A DNA stretch of 64,000 bases from Pegoplata infirma (lineage: Eukaryota > Arthropoda > Insecta > Diptera > Anthomyiidae). Shown one piece after another: positions 45,701-55,609 of the stretch (positions are counted from its first letter, which is position 1; each line of letters begins with the position of its first letter). Position numbers and translations under genes: made by a program. The notes under the pieces were generated by a model. It was not told the origin of the DNA. It did no database searches and saw only the letters and a list, made by a program, of their open reading frames with translations. Location of the stretch: positions 155,032,162-155,096,161 of the forward strand of contig OY992539.1 of the NCBI GenBank assembly GCA_963921195.1. The letters run 5' to 3'.

Positions 45701-47941
45701 CTTGAAAACTCCGTGGTGGGGCAAATAAAAATGTTGGGGGTTGTGATTTCTTTGGGGAATATTTACTTTTTCCATATGACCAAGTGTCATATATTCATTG
45801 ATGACTTCATCGTATAAAGCTTTGTATTCTGGCTTTCGATCCAGAGTCTTTTCGTTTCTTAGGAATTGCCTTAGAGCTATGTGTCTGTTGGGACCAATAT
45901 TTACGTGGGAAGGAAAATCAGACTTAAAGGGCAGATTTACGATGTATCTCCCATCTGAGTTTCTTGTGGTTGTGGAGCGGTATATTTCTTCACAAATCTT
46001 ATCTTCGTGTGAAAAAATAGGTTTCCTCGAAACCTCCTCTATTTCCCAAAATTTTGAGAGTGTGTCATCCACTGATACTCTTGTACAGTGAGAAAACGAA
46101 ACCTTGCGAGACTTTTTATGGGTCGGGCCAGTTAATATCCAGCCAAAAATTGTTTCTTGTGCTAGCAAAGCACCGAGAATTCCATGTTTTACCCCGTCGA
46201 GTAAAATTAATGGATATAAGTTTCCTCCTAGTAATATGTCTACCGGTCCGCTCTGATAAAATCCAGGGTCCGCATAGTCTAATTTTGGTAGCACTTGTTC
46301 ATGTGTCGGAGTCAATGAATGTGTAGGTATGTTACCTGTGACATCAGTTACTACTAAAGCATCTATATCAAGAGTGATATTTGGTTTTAAAATTGAACCA
46401 ACGACAAAATTAGCTATTTTACTACATTTTGCGATGATCTCTCCGCCTAATCCGCAGATATCAGCAGAAACAGGAATTGTCGGTAGTTTTAACAATTTTT
46501 GAATTCTCTCTGAAACAAAAGAATCATCAGAGCAAGGGTCAATCAGGGCTCGGACTTTATAGGAGGTACCTAAGTGTAAAATGTTTACCCAAGCTGTTGC
46601 TAGCATCGTGCTTTTTGAGACAGATACATGATAATTTTGAGCGGTGTCAGAAAAATTTTCTGTATTTTGAGTGGACTGTATTGAGTAAGCTTGTGATGTA
46701 GTAGCTTCTGTACCCGTATGGGCGTCATTTGATTTATTTTGACCTTGCTCAATAGTTACTTCTTTGTGAAGTAAAGTATGGTGCCTCAAATTACACTTTA
46801 AACAAGTATTCAAACTTTTGCACTCTGTTGCAATATGACCCTGGGCCAGACAATTCATACAATGCTTATGCTTTTTGACTGCTGATAGCCGAGCGCTGAA
46901 GTCTTTACCCAAAAATTCTGGACAAGCTCTTAAGCTATGGTCGCCATTACATAAGTTGCATTTATTTCCCCCTTTTATATGGTGAGCTTTTGATTGAATC
47001 GACTTGTTAAAATTGTAGTATCTGGGTTTAGGTTGAGAACCACTGGGTCCTTGTGAGCTAGACAAGTCTGACATACTTTCTAAAACTTGAAATCTTTCTG
47101 TTAAAAAGTTATTCAAAATATCCCATGGCGGCATTTTGGTTTTATCCACTAATGATTGTTCAAAAAGAGCTCGTGTTAATTTAGGTAATCTTGTTATACC
47201 TTGATAAGCAAATATGGGACCCCATGATTTAATATCAACATTGTAAAGGTTCATAACAGAAATAAAGTTATTTATTTCTCTTTGGAGACGTCTGAGGTCA
47301 GTAGCAGTTTCCTGAGTACAATGGGACAAATTGAAAAGAATTTCAAACTGATTAAATATGAGCATGCGTTCATTTTCATACTGACTTTTTAAGTTATTCC
47401 ACGCGATCGTAAAACCGGCTGCAGTAAAAGGGACAGAAGCAATAATCTCTTTTGCTTGACCATCTGTTTTATCACGTAAGTGACAAAATTTTTCAATCGC
47501 AGTAAGTCGTTTATTGTCTATATATAAGGCAGTAAACATGTCCCGAAACGTGGGCCAGGTTATATAATCGCCGTGAAAAGTATCGATATCGCAAGGTGGG
47601 ACACGGATGGTTTCTTCATTTTTTGTAACCTCTGGTTTCGTTTCAACAGTCGTGACTTTGCACATGCTAGCTTTTTCAGTGATATAGGAGATGCAATGTA
47701 TGTAAGATTTATGAATTGAAGCCTGTTTTGCGGTAACTGCATTAACTTCCTCTTTCGGTGTTTTAGGAACTTTCATATAAGCTTTGTACGCTTGTTTGCA
47801 TTCCTCCCATGCGGAATCCAGTTCCTTCCGTTCAGTATTCCATGCTTCCCTATTGAGCTTGGAAGGGTCCAAGTCTTTTAAATACTGAGCAAATCTCACG
47901 ATTTCATCTGAAGCGATTATATATTCTTGGTTTGGTTCCAT
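42752..47941 (-). CDS. gag-pol: BEL/Pao Gag-Pol polyprotein, 1729 aa, intact
   Basis: One uninterrupted frame; the ATG at 47941 is the first in frame. Order: Gag-like N-terminus (about 1-320, DUF1759 region with FHGDYITWPTFRDMF near 122-136); zinc knuckles at 328-340, 361-374 and 380-392; aspartic protease-like segment with ALIDPCS (D468) and DILLGG; reverse transcriptase with FNADITKMY (D802) and YVDD (878-881); RNase H with CDSS (D1056), LPRLEL (E1099) and SDST (D1129); integrase with H1361, H1366, C1396 and C1399, then D1431, D1497 and E1550; C-terminal DUF5641-like part (about 1630-1729) ending LVLLPSPDQ. All catalytic residues I looked for are present. Gag and Pol share one frame, as in other BEL/Pao elements, so cleavage by the element protease is expected. 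The protease active site has DPC instead of the textbook DTG/DSG, as is common in this family. Confidence 0.96.
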   Translation of the reverse strand: MEPNQEYIIASDEIVRFAQYLKDLDPSKLNREAWNTERKELDSAWEECKQAYKAYMKVPKTPKEEVNAVTAKQASIHKSYIHCISYITEKASMCKVTTVETKPEVTKNEETIRVPPCDIDTFHGDYITWPTFRDMFTALYIDNKRLTAIEKFCHLRDKTDGQAKEIIASVPFTAAGFTIAWNNLKSQYENERMLIFNQFEILFNLSHCTQETATDLRRLQREINNFISVMNLYNVDIKSWGPIFAYQGITRLPKLTRALFEQSLVDKTKMPPWDILNNFLTERFQVLESMSDLSSSQGPSGSQPKPRYYNFNKSIQSKAHHIKGGNKCNLCNGDHSLRACPEFLGKDFSARLSAVKKHKHCMNCLAQGHIATECKSLNTCLKCNLRHHTLLHKEVTIEQGQNKSNDAHTGTEATTSQAYSIQSTQNTENFSDTAQNYHVSVSKSTMLATAWVNILHLGTSYKVRALIDPCSDDSFVSERIQKLLKLPTIPVSADICGLGGEIIAKCSKIANFVVGSILKPNITLDIDALVVTDVTGNIPTHSLTPTHEQVLPKLDYADPGFYQSGPVDILLGGNLYPLILLDGVKHGILGALLAQETIFGWILTGPTHKKSRKVSFSHCTRVSVDDTLSKFWEIEEVSRKPIFSHEDKICEEIYRSTTTRNSDGRYIVNLPFKSDFPSHVNIGPNRHIALRQFLRNEKTLDRKPEYKALYDEVINEYMTLGHMEKVNIPQRNHNPQHFYLPHHGVFKPESTTTQLRVVFNASSSSSNGNSLNDVLYVGPVLQSDIMSLILKWRLFKIAFNADITKMYRQILVNPNHAPFQRIVFRQSPEDEIQDFQLKTVTFGVNCAPYLAIRTLLQLAHDEKTQFPIGSQILRENMYVDDALVGTHNISDGLEARNQLMKILESAGFQLRKWTANSKQMLVDLPRAHLLNEDFLCIADKSTAKTLGIRWNASNDFFYFVPEKIQQKPAYTKREVLSVIARLFDPAGWLSPVIINAKILMQQMWLDKIEWDENIKPLALIKWQHFVTQYKDIDSITIPRWVQYTPTCTIEIHGFCDSSEVAYAAALYVRVESQNNIFTNILVAKTKVAPLKKISLPRLELCGALLLANLVDNVVPQLKLSSYSLFLWSDSTIVLAWLKKPPNSWTTFVANRVAIIQEKVGLHWAHVDSQSNPADLATRGLTPAELKRSDLWWQGPNWLKSEKGKWPSYPENLETNIERRKTQVYTARSTEREDILTRFSSLPRAIHVIAYVFRFFNRINPVTKTKFDTIRLSMGELSMVRNRLFYLSQQIHFHNEYRRLSQKKPLESQSPLLTLTPFLDSSGLIRANGRLGSTVCLSYNERHPIILAYGSRLARLYVDFIHRLLLHGGPQIMLSTIRSECWILKAKNLIKTCIHNCRECVIHRKKLQGQIMAPLPNDRTTLGRPFTNTGVDFAGPFDIKNFAGRGCRITKGYICLFVCFATKAIHLEGVSDLSTPAFLAAFSRFVARRGCPSKVYSDNGRNFVGASRELKLKWAQHTVELKDSAVSKYGHQKLSWHFIPASAPHIGGLWEAGVKSCKTHLKKISGQSKFTFEEFSTVLAAIEACLNSRPLTPLSENVEDLAALTPGHFLIGSPLLSVAEPEEIPSTASMLNRWRRLKVVQQEFCRRWKSEYLKELQKRNKWKRPQEDLKINDLVVIKHEPICPTEWRLGRILKVYRGSDDRVRVVDLKTQQGIITRPIHKLVLLPSPDQ

Positions 47942-49205
47942 TGTATCTTTTGCTAAACTGGTTTAATATAAATAACAAGAGTGTACTTCTCAAAGAGCCT
48001 TTGTGTTTATATTAAGTCCCCGCACCCAATTAAGAAAAGACTTAAAGTGGATTTAAGGCTTTAAGAAAAGGCAAGTAAAAATAAAACGATCCAACTTAGT
48101 TTGTTATTGGGTCCAGTGTTTAATTCAAAGTTACGACTATATAACCAAATAAGACCGAGAGAGCTCTCTACCATGTAAATGCAACCAAAAAAAAACTAAT
48201 TTTCAAGAATTTTTGTTATAAATTGAAAGAAAAAAAAAAAAAAAAACAACGATTTTCAAAAAAGTGCCCAAGTTTATTTGTTTCGGGCCCAGTGTGCTAA
48301 ATTTTTATTTTATTTTTTGTACTTCGAAGTATATAACGAAATGAAACCAAGTGAGCTCTTTGTCACGTATATAAGATGTTATGAAAAAAAAAAATTTCAT
48401 AAGTTTATGTGCTATACTGGCCCAATGTGTTTGAGATATTGAACCAACCGAATGAGACAAATTTACAAAGGAGACAAATTGTACAACAATATTATGTAGT
48501 TGTTAAATGAATATGTTACGTTTTCCGAAACTGTGAAAATTAATTTGTAATCTGGCCCAGTGTGTTGATATTTATCGATACTGAATACAAAGCAAATACT
48601 CAATAAGATCTAGTGAGATTTACCTCACTTTTATAAAAAATGTGATTCCAAAAAAAAATATAAAAATTTTGTAGTGAACTAGCCCAGTGTGTTTGCTTAA
48701 TGTGACAGAAACGGTAAAGCGGCAATGCAAGAGAGAGAGAAGACAACAAAAAAAAAGTAGGTCACGTAGTCAAATGTATTCCAGTATTGGAAGTAGTTTA
48801 AGAGGCCTATTTGCAACAATAAAATATTAACTGTTATTTTTAAATACTGTTGGTTTTTCTTCTTTTTTGTTTTTTTTTTTGTTTTAAGGAATTTGCAATA
48901 TTCGTTTTGTCATTGAATAACTTTTTGTTTTTGTTTTTGGAATTTAAACCTCTGTGTTTTCTTTGATTTTTAAACTAACATTTATAAATTTCACACCAGC
49001 ATATTGCTATTTTACGCACCTTGTATGTTTTGTTGTTGTTTTTCTTTAAGTGGTTGTTCTGCAATGCCCTTGATATTGTAACCTTGAAATAAGTTGCCGG
49101 CTATTTCTTCTTCGGTAGCACTACTCAATGGTGTGATGTTGATTTAGTTATCCTCTTGACGCACTGGCTATTAATTGTGCCTTGTTAAGGTTCGAATGGA
49201 CCAAA
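47942..49205 (-). promoter_or_regulatory. BEL 5' leader with five ACACTGGGCC-type repeats
   Basis: The 1.26-kb untranslated leader contains five diverged units, each with the plus-strand core GGCCCAGTGTGTT or a variant, at 48109-48122, 48285-48297, 48419-48431, 48554-48566 and 48681-48693. Spacing is 176, 133, 135 and 127 bp. Around them ATATAACSAAAT and AGTGAGMTCT words also recur. The rest is A-rich. This is unusual for a simple leader and may be a regulatory block. Confidence 0.75.
49188..49205 (-). other. Primer-binding site candidate
   Basis: Directly inside the 5' LTR the sense strand reads TTTGGTCCATTCGAACC. TGG is the complement of a tRNA CCA end, and GGTTCGAA recalls a T-arm. I could not assign the tRNA. 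Confidence 0.55.
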
Positions 49206-49566
49206 TGTTCTTATGACGAACGTAGTTGATTCTCACTTGTCTCTATATCCTGACTCCAATAAATTCAAACTACCTTTTGTTTGATTTATAAACAAATTAT
49301 TTATTTTACTTTAGGTTTAATATAAAAGTTTGCCAAAAGGGCTCGATACAAATTCACTTTAAATCTAATGAAGATAAACTGGTTTTTTTTACTGCCTCCT
49401 TGGCGTATCAAAAGAATAATGAATATGAAAAATACAATAATGATTACAAGATAAGTCATCTGTCAAAACAGACGACAAAACGGGGTTGCCACCGTTCATG
49501 CCATACAAGGGGGGGATTCGTAGACAGAGTGCCCGGAATAACATTAACCCTTGTGTGGCATGAACA
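49206..49566 (-). repeat. 5' LTR of BEL element
   Basis: 361 bp, TG...CA, identical by eye to 41288-41648, followed by the ATTAT target duplication. Expected to hold the promoter in sense orientation; no clear core promoter was picked out by eye. Confidence 0.95.
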
Positions 49567-49804
49567 ATTATAAATGTGTATGTTGTTATTTTTGTTCCAA
49601 ATTATTTCATGTGTTCAAAAATCAAATAAATTTAACAAAAACTTTGTAAATTTTCAGAGTTTTTTCGATAAACTTTTGGTCACATACCAACATTTTACAG
49701 ATAATTCTGTAAATTTACAGTTTTTTTATCGAAATAATTTTACAGAGTTTTTACAAATATATGTAAATTTACAGAGTATTTCTCTGTAAAATTGTGGTCC
49801 CATT
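49567..49804. other. Spacer between BEL and the non-LTR element
   Basis: The first ~25 bp continue the interrupted 451-bp duplication. The remainder carries five TTTACAGA/ACAGAGT words, also seen after the non-LTR 3' end (about 6735-6815), consistent with both being flanks of one older AT-rich sequence. No gene. Confidence 0.55.
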
Positions 49805-49956
49805 TAACTAATAGAGATTTGTTCAACTGCTGACAAGTGTGGACGTGTTTTAATTTAACTCCTTGCTATTAATTGAATGACTGAAATTGTTCGTAATAGG
49901 TTTGTTCGTAAAAGGTATTTTAATATTTTCATTACCACATCAAGGAAAATGAAAAT

Positions 49957-51160
49957 ATGGACACAAATGATACCGATTTAATTCGAGGCTCTGCCTCACC
50001 GACTGGTGCTGGTCCTAGCACTGGTCTAAGGGTTGCGACCTTGAAGTCCAGCCTTGATTCTGGTAGGATTGCTCAGCCTAATATTGGTGGTAAAAAGAAA
50101 TAGAAACTTAAGCCATCAAAGGTCAGGCACAACCAGAGAAGGCTTTGTTTGAAAATAATTAACAGACTAAGCCAACTCGATAAAACGAAGCTCTCCGAAC
50201 GTGAGAGGGCGTCGCTATCATGGGCGAAAGGAGTCATTGAAGAACAGGACAAACTTTCGGCAATGCGCGCATCTGACAAACAGAGCGCTGTTTCGGCCTC
50301 GTCATCGAAGCCTGATAAAAGGTTATGCTCGCCCGACGAGAAACCTTTACCTAAGAGATCTAAGGTGACCGGCAACGTCTGGACTCAGTCCTTTAGTGAA
50401 GTGGTGAAAGGTAACTTCGTTAGGGCTGTGATAAACAGGTAAACTTTGGATTGTAGTATTCCAAGGGACAAGTGAAGTTTAGTTGAAACTAAATTAAATG
50501 AAATCTACTTTAGGCTCCTTGCGAGCATGCCTGATTTTCTCCCTACTACTGTCAACGCAGGTTGGTATCAGGGGCGAGTAAAACTTGTTGCTTTTGGGAA
50601 CGAAAGATCCGCAGCCGTGTTTAAGGTTGCCATTAGCCAAGTGGGAGAGTTATGGTCTGGAGCCAGACTGGACGTTGTGGAAAAACATGATATCCCCTTC
50701 GAATCCCAGAGCTCATGCATGGATTACAATGGCTACAAGTGACACTGAGGTGATTCTAAAGATGATAAAAGTCTGCAATCCTGACCTTCCACCTCAGAAT
50801 TGGCAAATTGCCAGATTGGGTGAGATGGAGGGCGCTCGTCGTCAAGCAGTGGTCTTGGTTAATGAGGAATCGCTTCCGCTTTTAGCCAGAACTGACGGCA
50901 TTATTAGATTTTTTTTCCATATAAGAGTCAATGTCTACAAGGGCGACCAGAATACTATTTTGAACGCAGCCACGTCAGTGGCAGAGTCGGCTGGGGAGGA
51001 GAATCTGGAAAAGGTTGATATTCATCTGACCGATTCTAGGCTGATGGGAAATGCATCTGACATTTTCGAAACCGAATCTGGTAACGAATGCGACCTCTGT
51101 GATGGCACGGAGGATAAAACTGATGCCACGATGGGTGACATTCAGGACGAGGCCCATTAG
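49957..51160 (+). pseudogene. Non-LTR ORF1 (DUF4780-like), broken
   Basis: The frame starts MDTNDTDLIRG at 49957 and meets one TAG at 50101 (after KKK). It then continues in the same frame (KLKPSKVRHNQRRLC, basic and Ser-rich) to 50438. An intron-like 75 bp follows, then LLASMPDFLPTTV and GWYQGRVKLVAFGNE. A frameshift near 50698 leads to RAHAWITMA, CNPDLPPQNW, RRQAVVLVNEESLP and VNVYKGD, the usual order of the DUF4780 region of insect ORF1 proteins. The C-terminus is acidic (FETESGNECDLCDGTED) and this motif recurs once more before ORF2. The family role is nucleic-acid binding in the RNP. Confidence 0.8.
50439..50513 (+). other. Intron-like 75-bp segment in ORF1
   Basis: Donor CAG|GTAAAC, acceptor TACTTTAG|G, a CTAAAT branch-like word 20-40 bp before the acceptor, stops in all the relevant reading, and exact continuation of the protein (VINR|LLASM) when removed. 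75 bp is a normal short dipteran intron size. Confidence 0.7.
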
Positions 51161-51454
51161 TGAGAGTTCTGTTGCCTCCGATTCAGAACAGATGGGACAC
51201 ACATCTGGCTTATTCGAAACCGAATCTGGAGACGAATGCGACCTCTATGATAACACGGAGGATGAAGCCAATAACACGGTGGTGGAAAGGATGGTGGAAA
51301 GGATGGTGGAAAAAAGCAAGATGTTGAGGTTCCTACAAATAAACCTCCATCACTGTAAGGCAGCCTTAGTTGCACTCTTGCTGCTCCTGACGACAGGAGC
51401 AGTTGACTTGGTTTTTATCCAAGAGCCCTGGGTGCGGGGTGGGAGGGTTTGCGG

Positions 51455-52345
51455 CAGTGTTGCCAGAAGTAGGGGAAAATCCCTACATGTGGGTATTTTT
51501 GTTCTCAAAATTGTAGAGTAGGGGAAAACGGACAGATTTTTAGAATTTCATCAAATGTAGGTACTTTTTCAAAATATAGCTTAAAGTTGTCCAAAACCTT
51601 GAATTTTAGTAAAAAACAGTACTTTTCATAGAGGGTTTAAAAACAAATTCTTGAAATGTGCTTTTTTAAAATCTTTTGTACACTCTAATTAAAAAGGTAC
51701 GTATATTAATTGGGTAAATTTCCACAAACTCTGTAATCTACTCGAAATTAATAGAAATTTTCCTATTTACAGTAAGAAACTTTACTCGTTTTACATAAAT
51801 ATGAAAGTAGAAAAAGAAGTATCATAAAGAGCAAATCTTATGATTTTGAATAATATTAAGCAACTCAAGTATTTTCTTATAAATGTTGACGCTTTTGATT
51901 AAAAATATAGTAGACTTGTGAGAAAAATATTAGAAAACACCCAGAAACATTTTTTAGAACCGGTTCTGACAACATCTGTTCTAGAACAGGAATTAAAAAA
52001 ACAAGTTTTATTTTTTCTTACAAACACCTGTTACTTTCGAGACAATCTCTATACAAAAAACATTGGTGTATCACCAGAAGTAGAACAGGTTTTATGGGAG
52101 AATAAGTTTTTCCACACCGGTGCACCAGGTCTTTGCAATCCAATATTTAGCTGGGCGATGATCTGTTAATATTATACATTAAAAAAAAAAATTTAAATTA
52201 TTGGAACTTAAAATTTTTTTTAATGAAATTTGTTCAATTTTAATGTAGGGAAAATTGTAGGGGAAATTTTTTTCGAAAGTAGGGAAAAAAGGGATTTTTT
52301 TTTTATAAGCGTAGGTACTTTCAAAAAAATCCACTGGCAACACTG
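51455..52345. mobile_element. hAT-type nonautonomous element in the endonuclease domain (right copy)
   Basis: Same as 166-1056: 12-bp TIR CAGTGTTGCCAG, TSD GTTTGCGG at 51447-51454 and 52346-52353. Removing it with one TSD restores an open frame (RVCG|LKTSGFK). Confidence 0.92.
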
Positions 52346-53733
52346 GTTTGCGGATTGAAAACCTCTGGGTTTAAGTTGATGGTTGCCAAAGGTGAGGGCT
52401 CACCAAGAGCCTGCGTCTTGGCGAAAAATGGCTTAAATATGTTATTTTTTTCAACTTTTAGCGATATTGATGTTACAGCGGTAGCTTAGAGCTTCATGGG
52501 AAGTCTATTTGGCTCGCCTCTGCGTATTTTCCTAATCCGGGGCCAATACCCCCGGAGAAGGTTGGCGGTCTGATTCAGGAGTCTGAATCTAAGGGACACC
52601 AGTTAGTAGTGTGCTGTGATGCTAATGCACATCATTCGATATGGGGAAGTACAGACACAAATGATAGAGGCGAATCACTTTTGCAGTTTTTGTTAAGCAC
52701 TAACCTGTATATTTGTAACAAGGGTAGTGAACCAACTTTCGTTACAAGTGCGCGGCAAGAGGTTCTTGACGTAACACTTGTATCAGATACATTGTCTGAT
52801 AGAATTGATGACTGGAGAGTTTTGGAAGACCATTCTTTCTCATATCATCGCTACATTGAGTTTTTACTCAGGGAGCGTCTGAGGAGAACAAACTGGGTGA
52901 AATATAGGGGGACTTTTTCTTTGCTTTTGGGTGAAGTACCCTTATCTGAACCGCATAGTTTGGCGGAAATTGACTGTCTGGTTGACCATATAACAAGTGT
53001 TTGTAATAGGTGCCTGGATGCATCTTACCCTTCTGCAAAGCCTAGAGGGAAAAAAAGCCACCTTGGTGGTCAAATGAGTTGCAGACGAGCAGAGATTCCT
53101 GCAGAAAGCTCTTTAATAAGGTTAAATTTTCAAGAGCGGACGAGGTCTGCATACAGGCTGCAACTTAAGAGTTATAAGAAGATGATCAGAAATGCAAAAT
53201 GTGATTCTTGGAAAAACTTCTGTGGAAACATAGAAGACGTTTCTGAGGCATCCAGGCTGCGCAAGGTTCTGGCTTCTTCTCCTTGCACCCTGGGATACGT
53301 GAAAGATCCTAATGGGGTGTGGTCTTCCTCCAAAGAATAGTCGCTGGATCTCCTTTTAAACACGCATTTTCCGGGCAATTCCATGAAGCCGTTTCAAGTT
53401 TTGGAACGTGCTGACGCCCAAGCAGGGGCGTATCCAGGATTTTATTTCGGTGGGGGCCCAACATTTTTTTAATTTTTTTTTTTTTACAAAAAATTTACAT
53501 AACAGCACATGTTTTAGAATTTTTCTTGATCTATTCCTTAAACTGAATGTAACACAATCAGATACTTCATTTTTATGTAAGTTTGAAACTGTTGGGAGAA
53601 AAAAATTTAAAATTTTTTATATTTTAAAATTTTTTGAGAGACAAGCCTTTTTTATAGGGTGAATTGTATCAGATGCAGATACATTTTTACAAAGAAGATT
53701 ATCAGAATCTGATTTTTTTTTTCAAAGAAAAGT

Positions 53734-54000
53734 CTACACACAAAAAAAAAATTTCCAATGAACGATTTTCATAGTATTTATGAACATATTCATACAATTT
53801 ATTAACTTTTTCATAATATTTATAAACTTTTTCATACTATTTATGAAAAATGTTAAAAAGTTTTTAAATTTCACACATTATGATTTATTCATAAATACTA
53901 TGAAAAAGTTTATAAGTATTATGAAAAAGTTAATAAATTGTATGAATTTGTTCGTTAATACTATGAAAGTCGTTCATTGGAAACATTTTTTTTGTGTGTA
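53734..54000. mobile_element. TA-flanked hairpin MITE (right copy)
   Basis: As at 2445-2711. Confidence 0.8.
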
Positions 54001-55609
54001 AGATTCTATGACAATTTCCAGTTAAGACAGTTTTTATTATAGAAAAAGTGAAAGGCTCTAAATCATATTTCCAAAGGAAAAGGTTTCTCGGGAAAAAGTC
54101 GCTTTAGAAAATGATTCTATAAACATATTCATAAAATACTTTTCCAAAAGAAAAGACTCCGATTGTAAGACATTTTCCCAGAATCTGAGATTCTGAAACA
54201 TATAAGAAAAATAATTCACATTCAGACCTTTTTAAAAAGAAAACAGTATAAAAAAGTCATAGATTCTAAAATCTTTTTCCTAAAGAAAAACTCTCGGATT
54301 CTGAGAAAATTTTTCTATGAAAAAGTCTAAGATTTTTATACATTTTTCCTAGAGAAAAATTTTCTAATTCTGAGACATTTTTCCTATAGAAAGTCTCAGA
54401 TTCTTATAGAAAACGTCTCAGATTCTTCGACATTTTTCCTATAGAAAAAGTCTCAGATTCTATGACATTTTTCCTATAGAAAATGTCTCAGATTCTCTCT
54501 GTAGAAAACAACAGAAAATTTCTTAGATTCTGAGAAATTTTTCCTATCGAAAAAGTCTCAGATGCTTAAACACTTTTCCTATAGAAAAAGTCTTAAATTC
54601 TTAGATATTTTCCTATAGAACAAGTCTCAGATTCTAAGACATTTTGCCTATAGGAAATTGGCAGATTCTGAAACATTTTTTAGATGTTTATTATTCTTCC
54701 TAAAGAAAAAGTCTCAGATTCTGAAATATTTTTCCCATAGAAAAATACTCAGATTCTGAGACATTATTCTTATAGAAAAATATATTTTTACAATAGAAAA
54801 AGTCTCAGATTTGGAGCATTTTTCTATACAAAAAGTCTCAGCTTGTGTCTCTTAGACATTTTTCCAATACACAAAATCTTAGATTTTGAGATAATTTCCC
54901 TTAAGAAAAAATCGTTAATTCTGAGATATTTTTCGTAAAAAAAGTATAAGATTCTGCGAAATTTTTTCTAGATTTTAAGAAAAATTCTCAGATTCAGAGA
55001 CATTATTCCTATAGAAAGTTCGCAGATTCTAAAACATTTTTCTTATAGAAAAGCCTCAGATTCTAAGAATTTTTTTTATAGAAAAAATCTCAGATTTTGA
55101 GACATTTTTCAGATTCAGAGACATTATTCCTATGGAAGTTATCAGATTCTGAAACATTTTTTTTATATAGAAAAGAATTTTTTATAGAAAAAGTCTCAGA
55201 TTCTGAGACATTTTTCCTATAGAAATAGTCTTAGATTCTGAGAAAAAGGCTAATATCTTAAGACATTATTCTTATAGAAAAAGTCTTAGATTCTCAGACA
55301 TTTTTCTTATAGAAAGTTTTAGATTCTGAGACATTTTTTTATGAAATAGGCTAGTTCCGACACATTTTTCTAAAAGAAAGAGACGTATTTTAATATTTGA
55401 CTACAATTTACTTACAATTAGATCCATTTTCTGTGTACATAAAGCTTCAGGTTCTAAGATATTTTTTCATTAGAATCTTAAGTTGAAAAGTTTTAAATTC
55501 TAAGATAAAAATTTTCAGATTCTGAGATTATTTTAACAGAAAAATTTTCAATTTCATAACATTTTTCTTCCAAAAATTTTGGATTCTTGTTTTTCGAATT
55601 TTCTTAAGA
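54001..55609. repeat. Degenerate palindromic minisatellite (right copy)
   Basis: As at 2712-4320; the units start again directly after the hairpin MITE. Confidence 0.85.

Larger units (their letters stand above)
41288..49566 (-). mobile_element. Complete, young BEL/Pao LTR retrotransposon
   Basis: Two 361-bp LTRs identical by eye, TG...CA ends, 5-bp target duplication ATTAT (41283-41287, 49567-49571), a primer-binding candidate, a purine-rich tract, an unbroken Gag-Pol (42752-47941) and a second ORF (41914-42654), all on the minus strand. Total 8279 bp. Identical LTRs indicate a very recent insertion. Integrase-last order and Pao-type RT place it in BEL/Pao. No envelope-like protein was seen. 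Confidence 0.96.
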
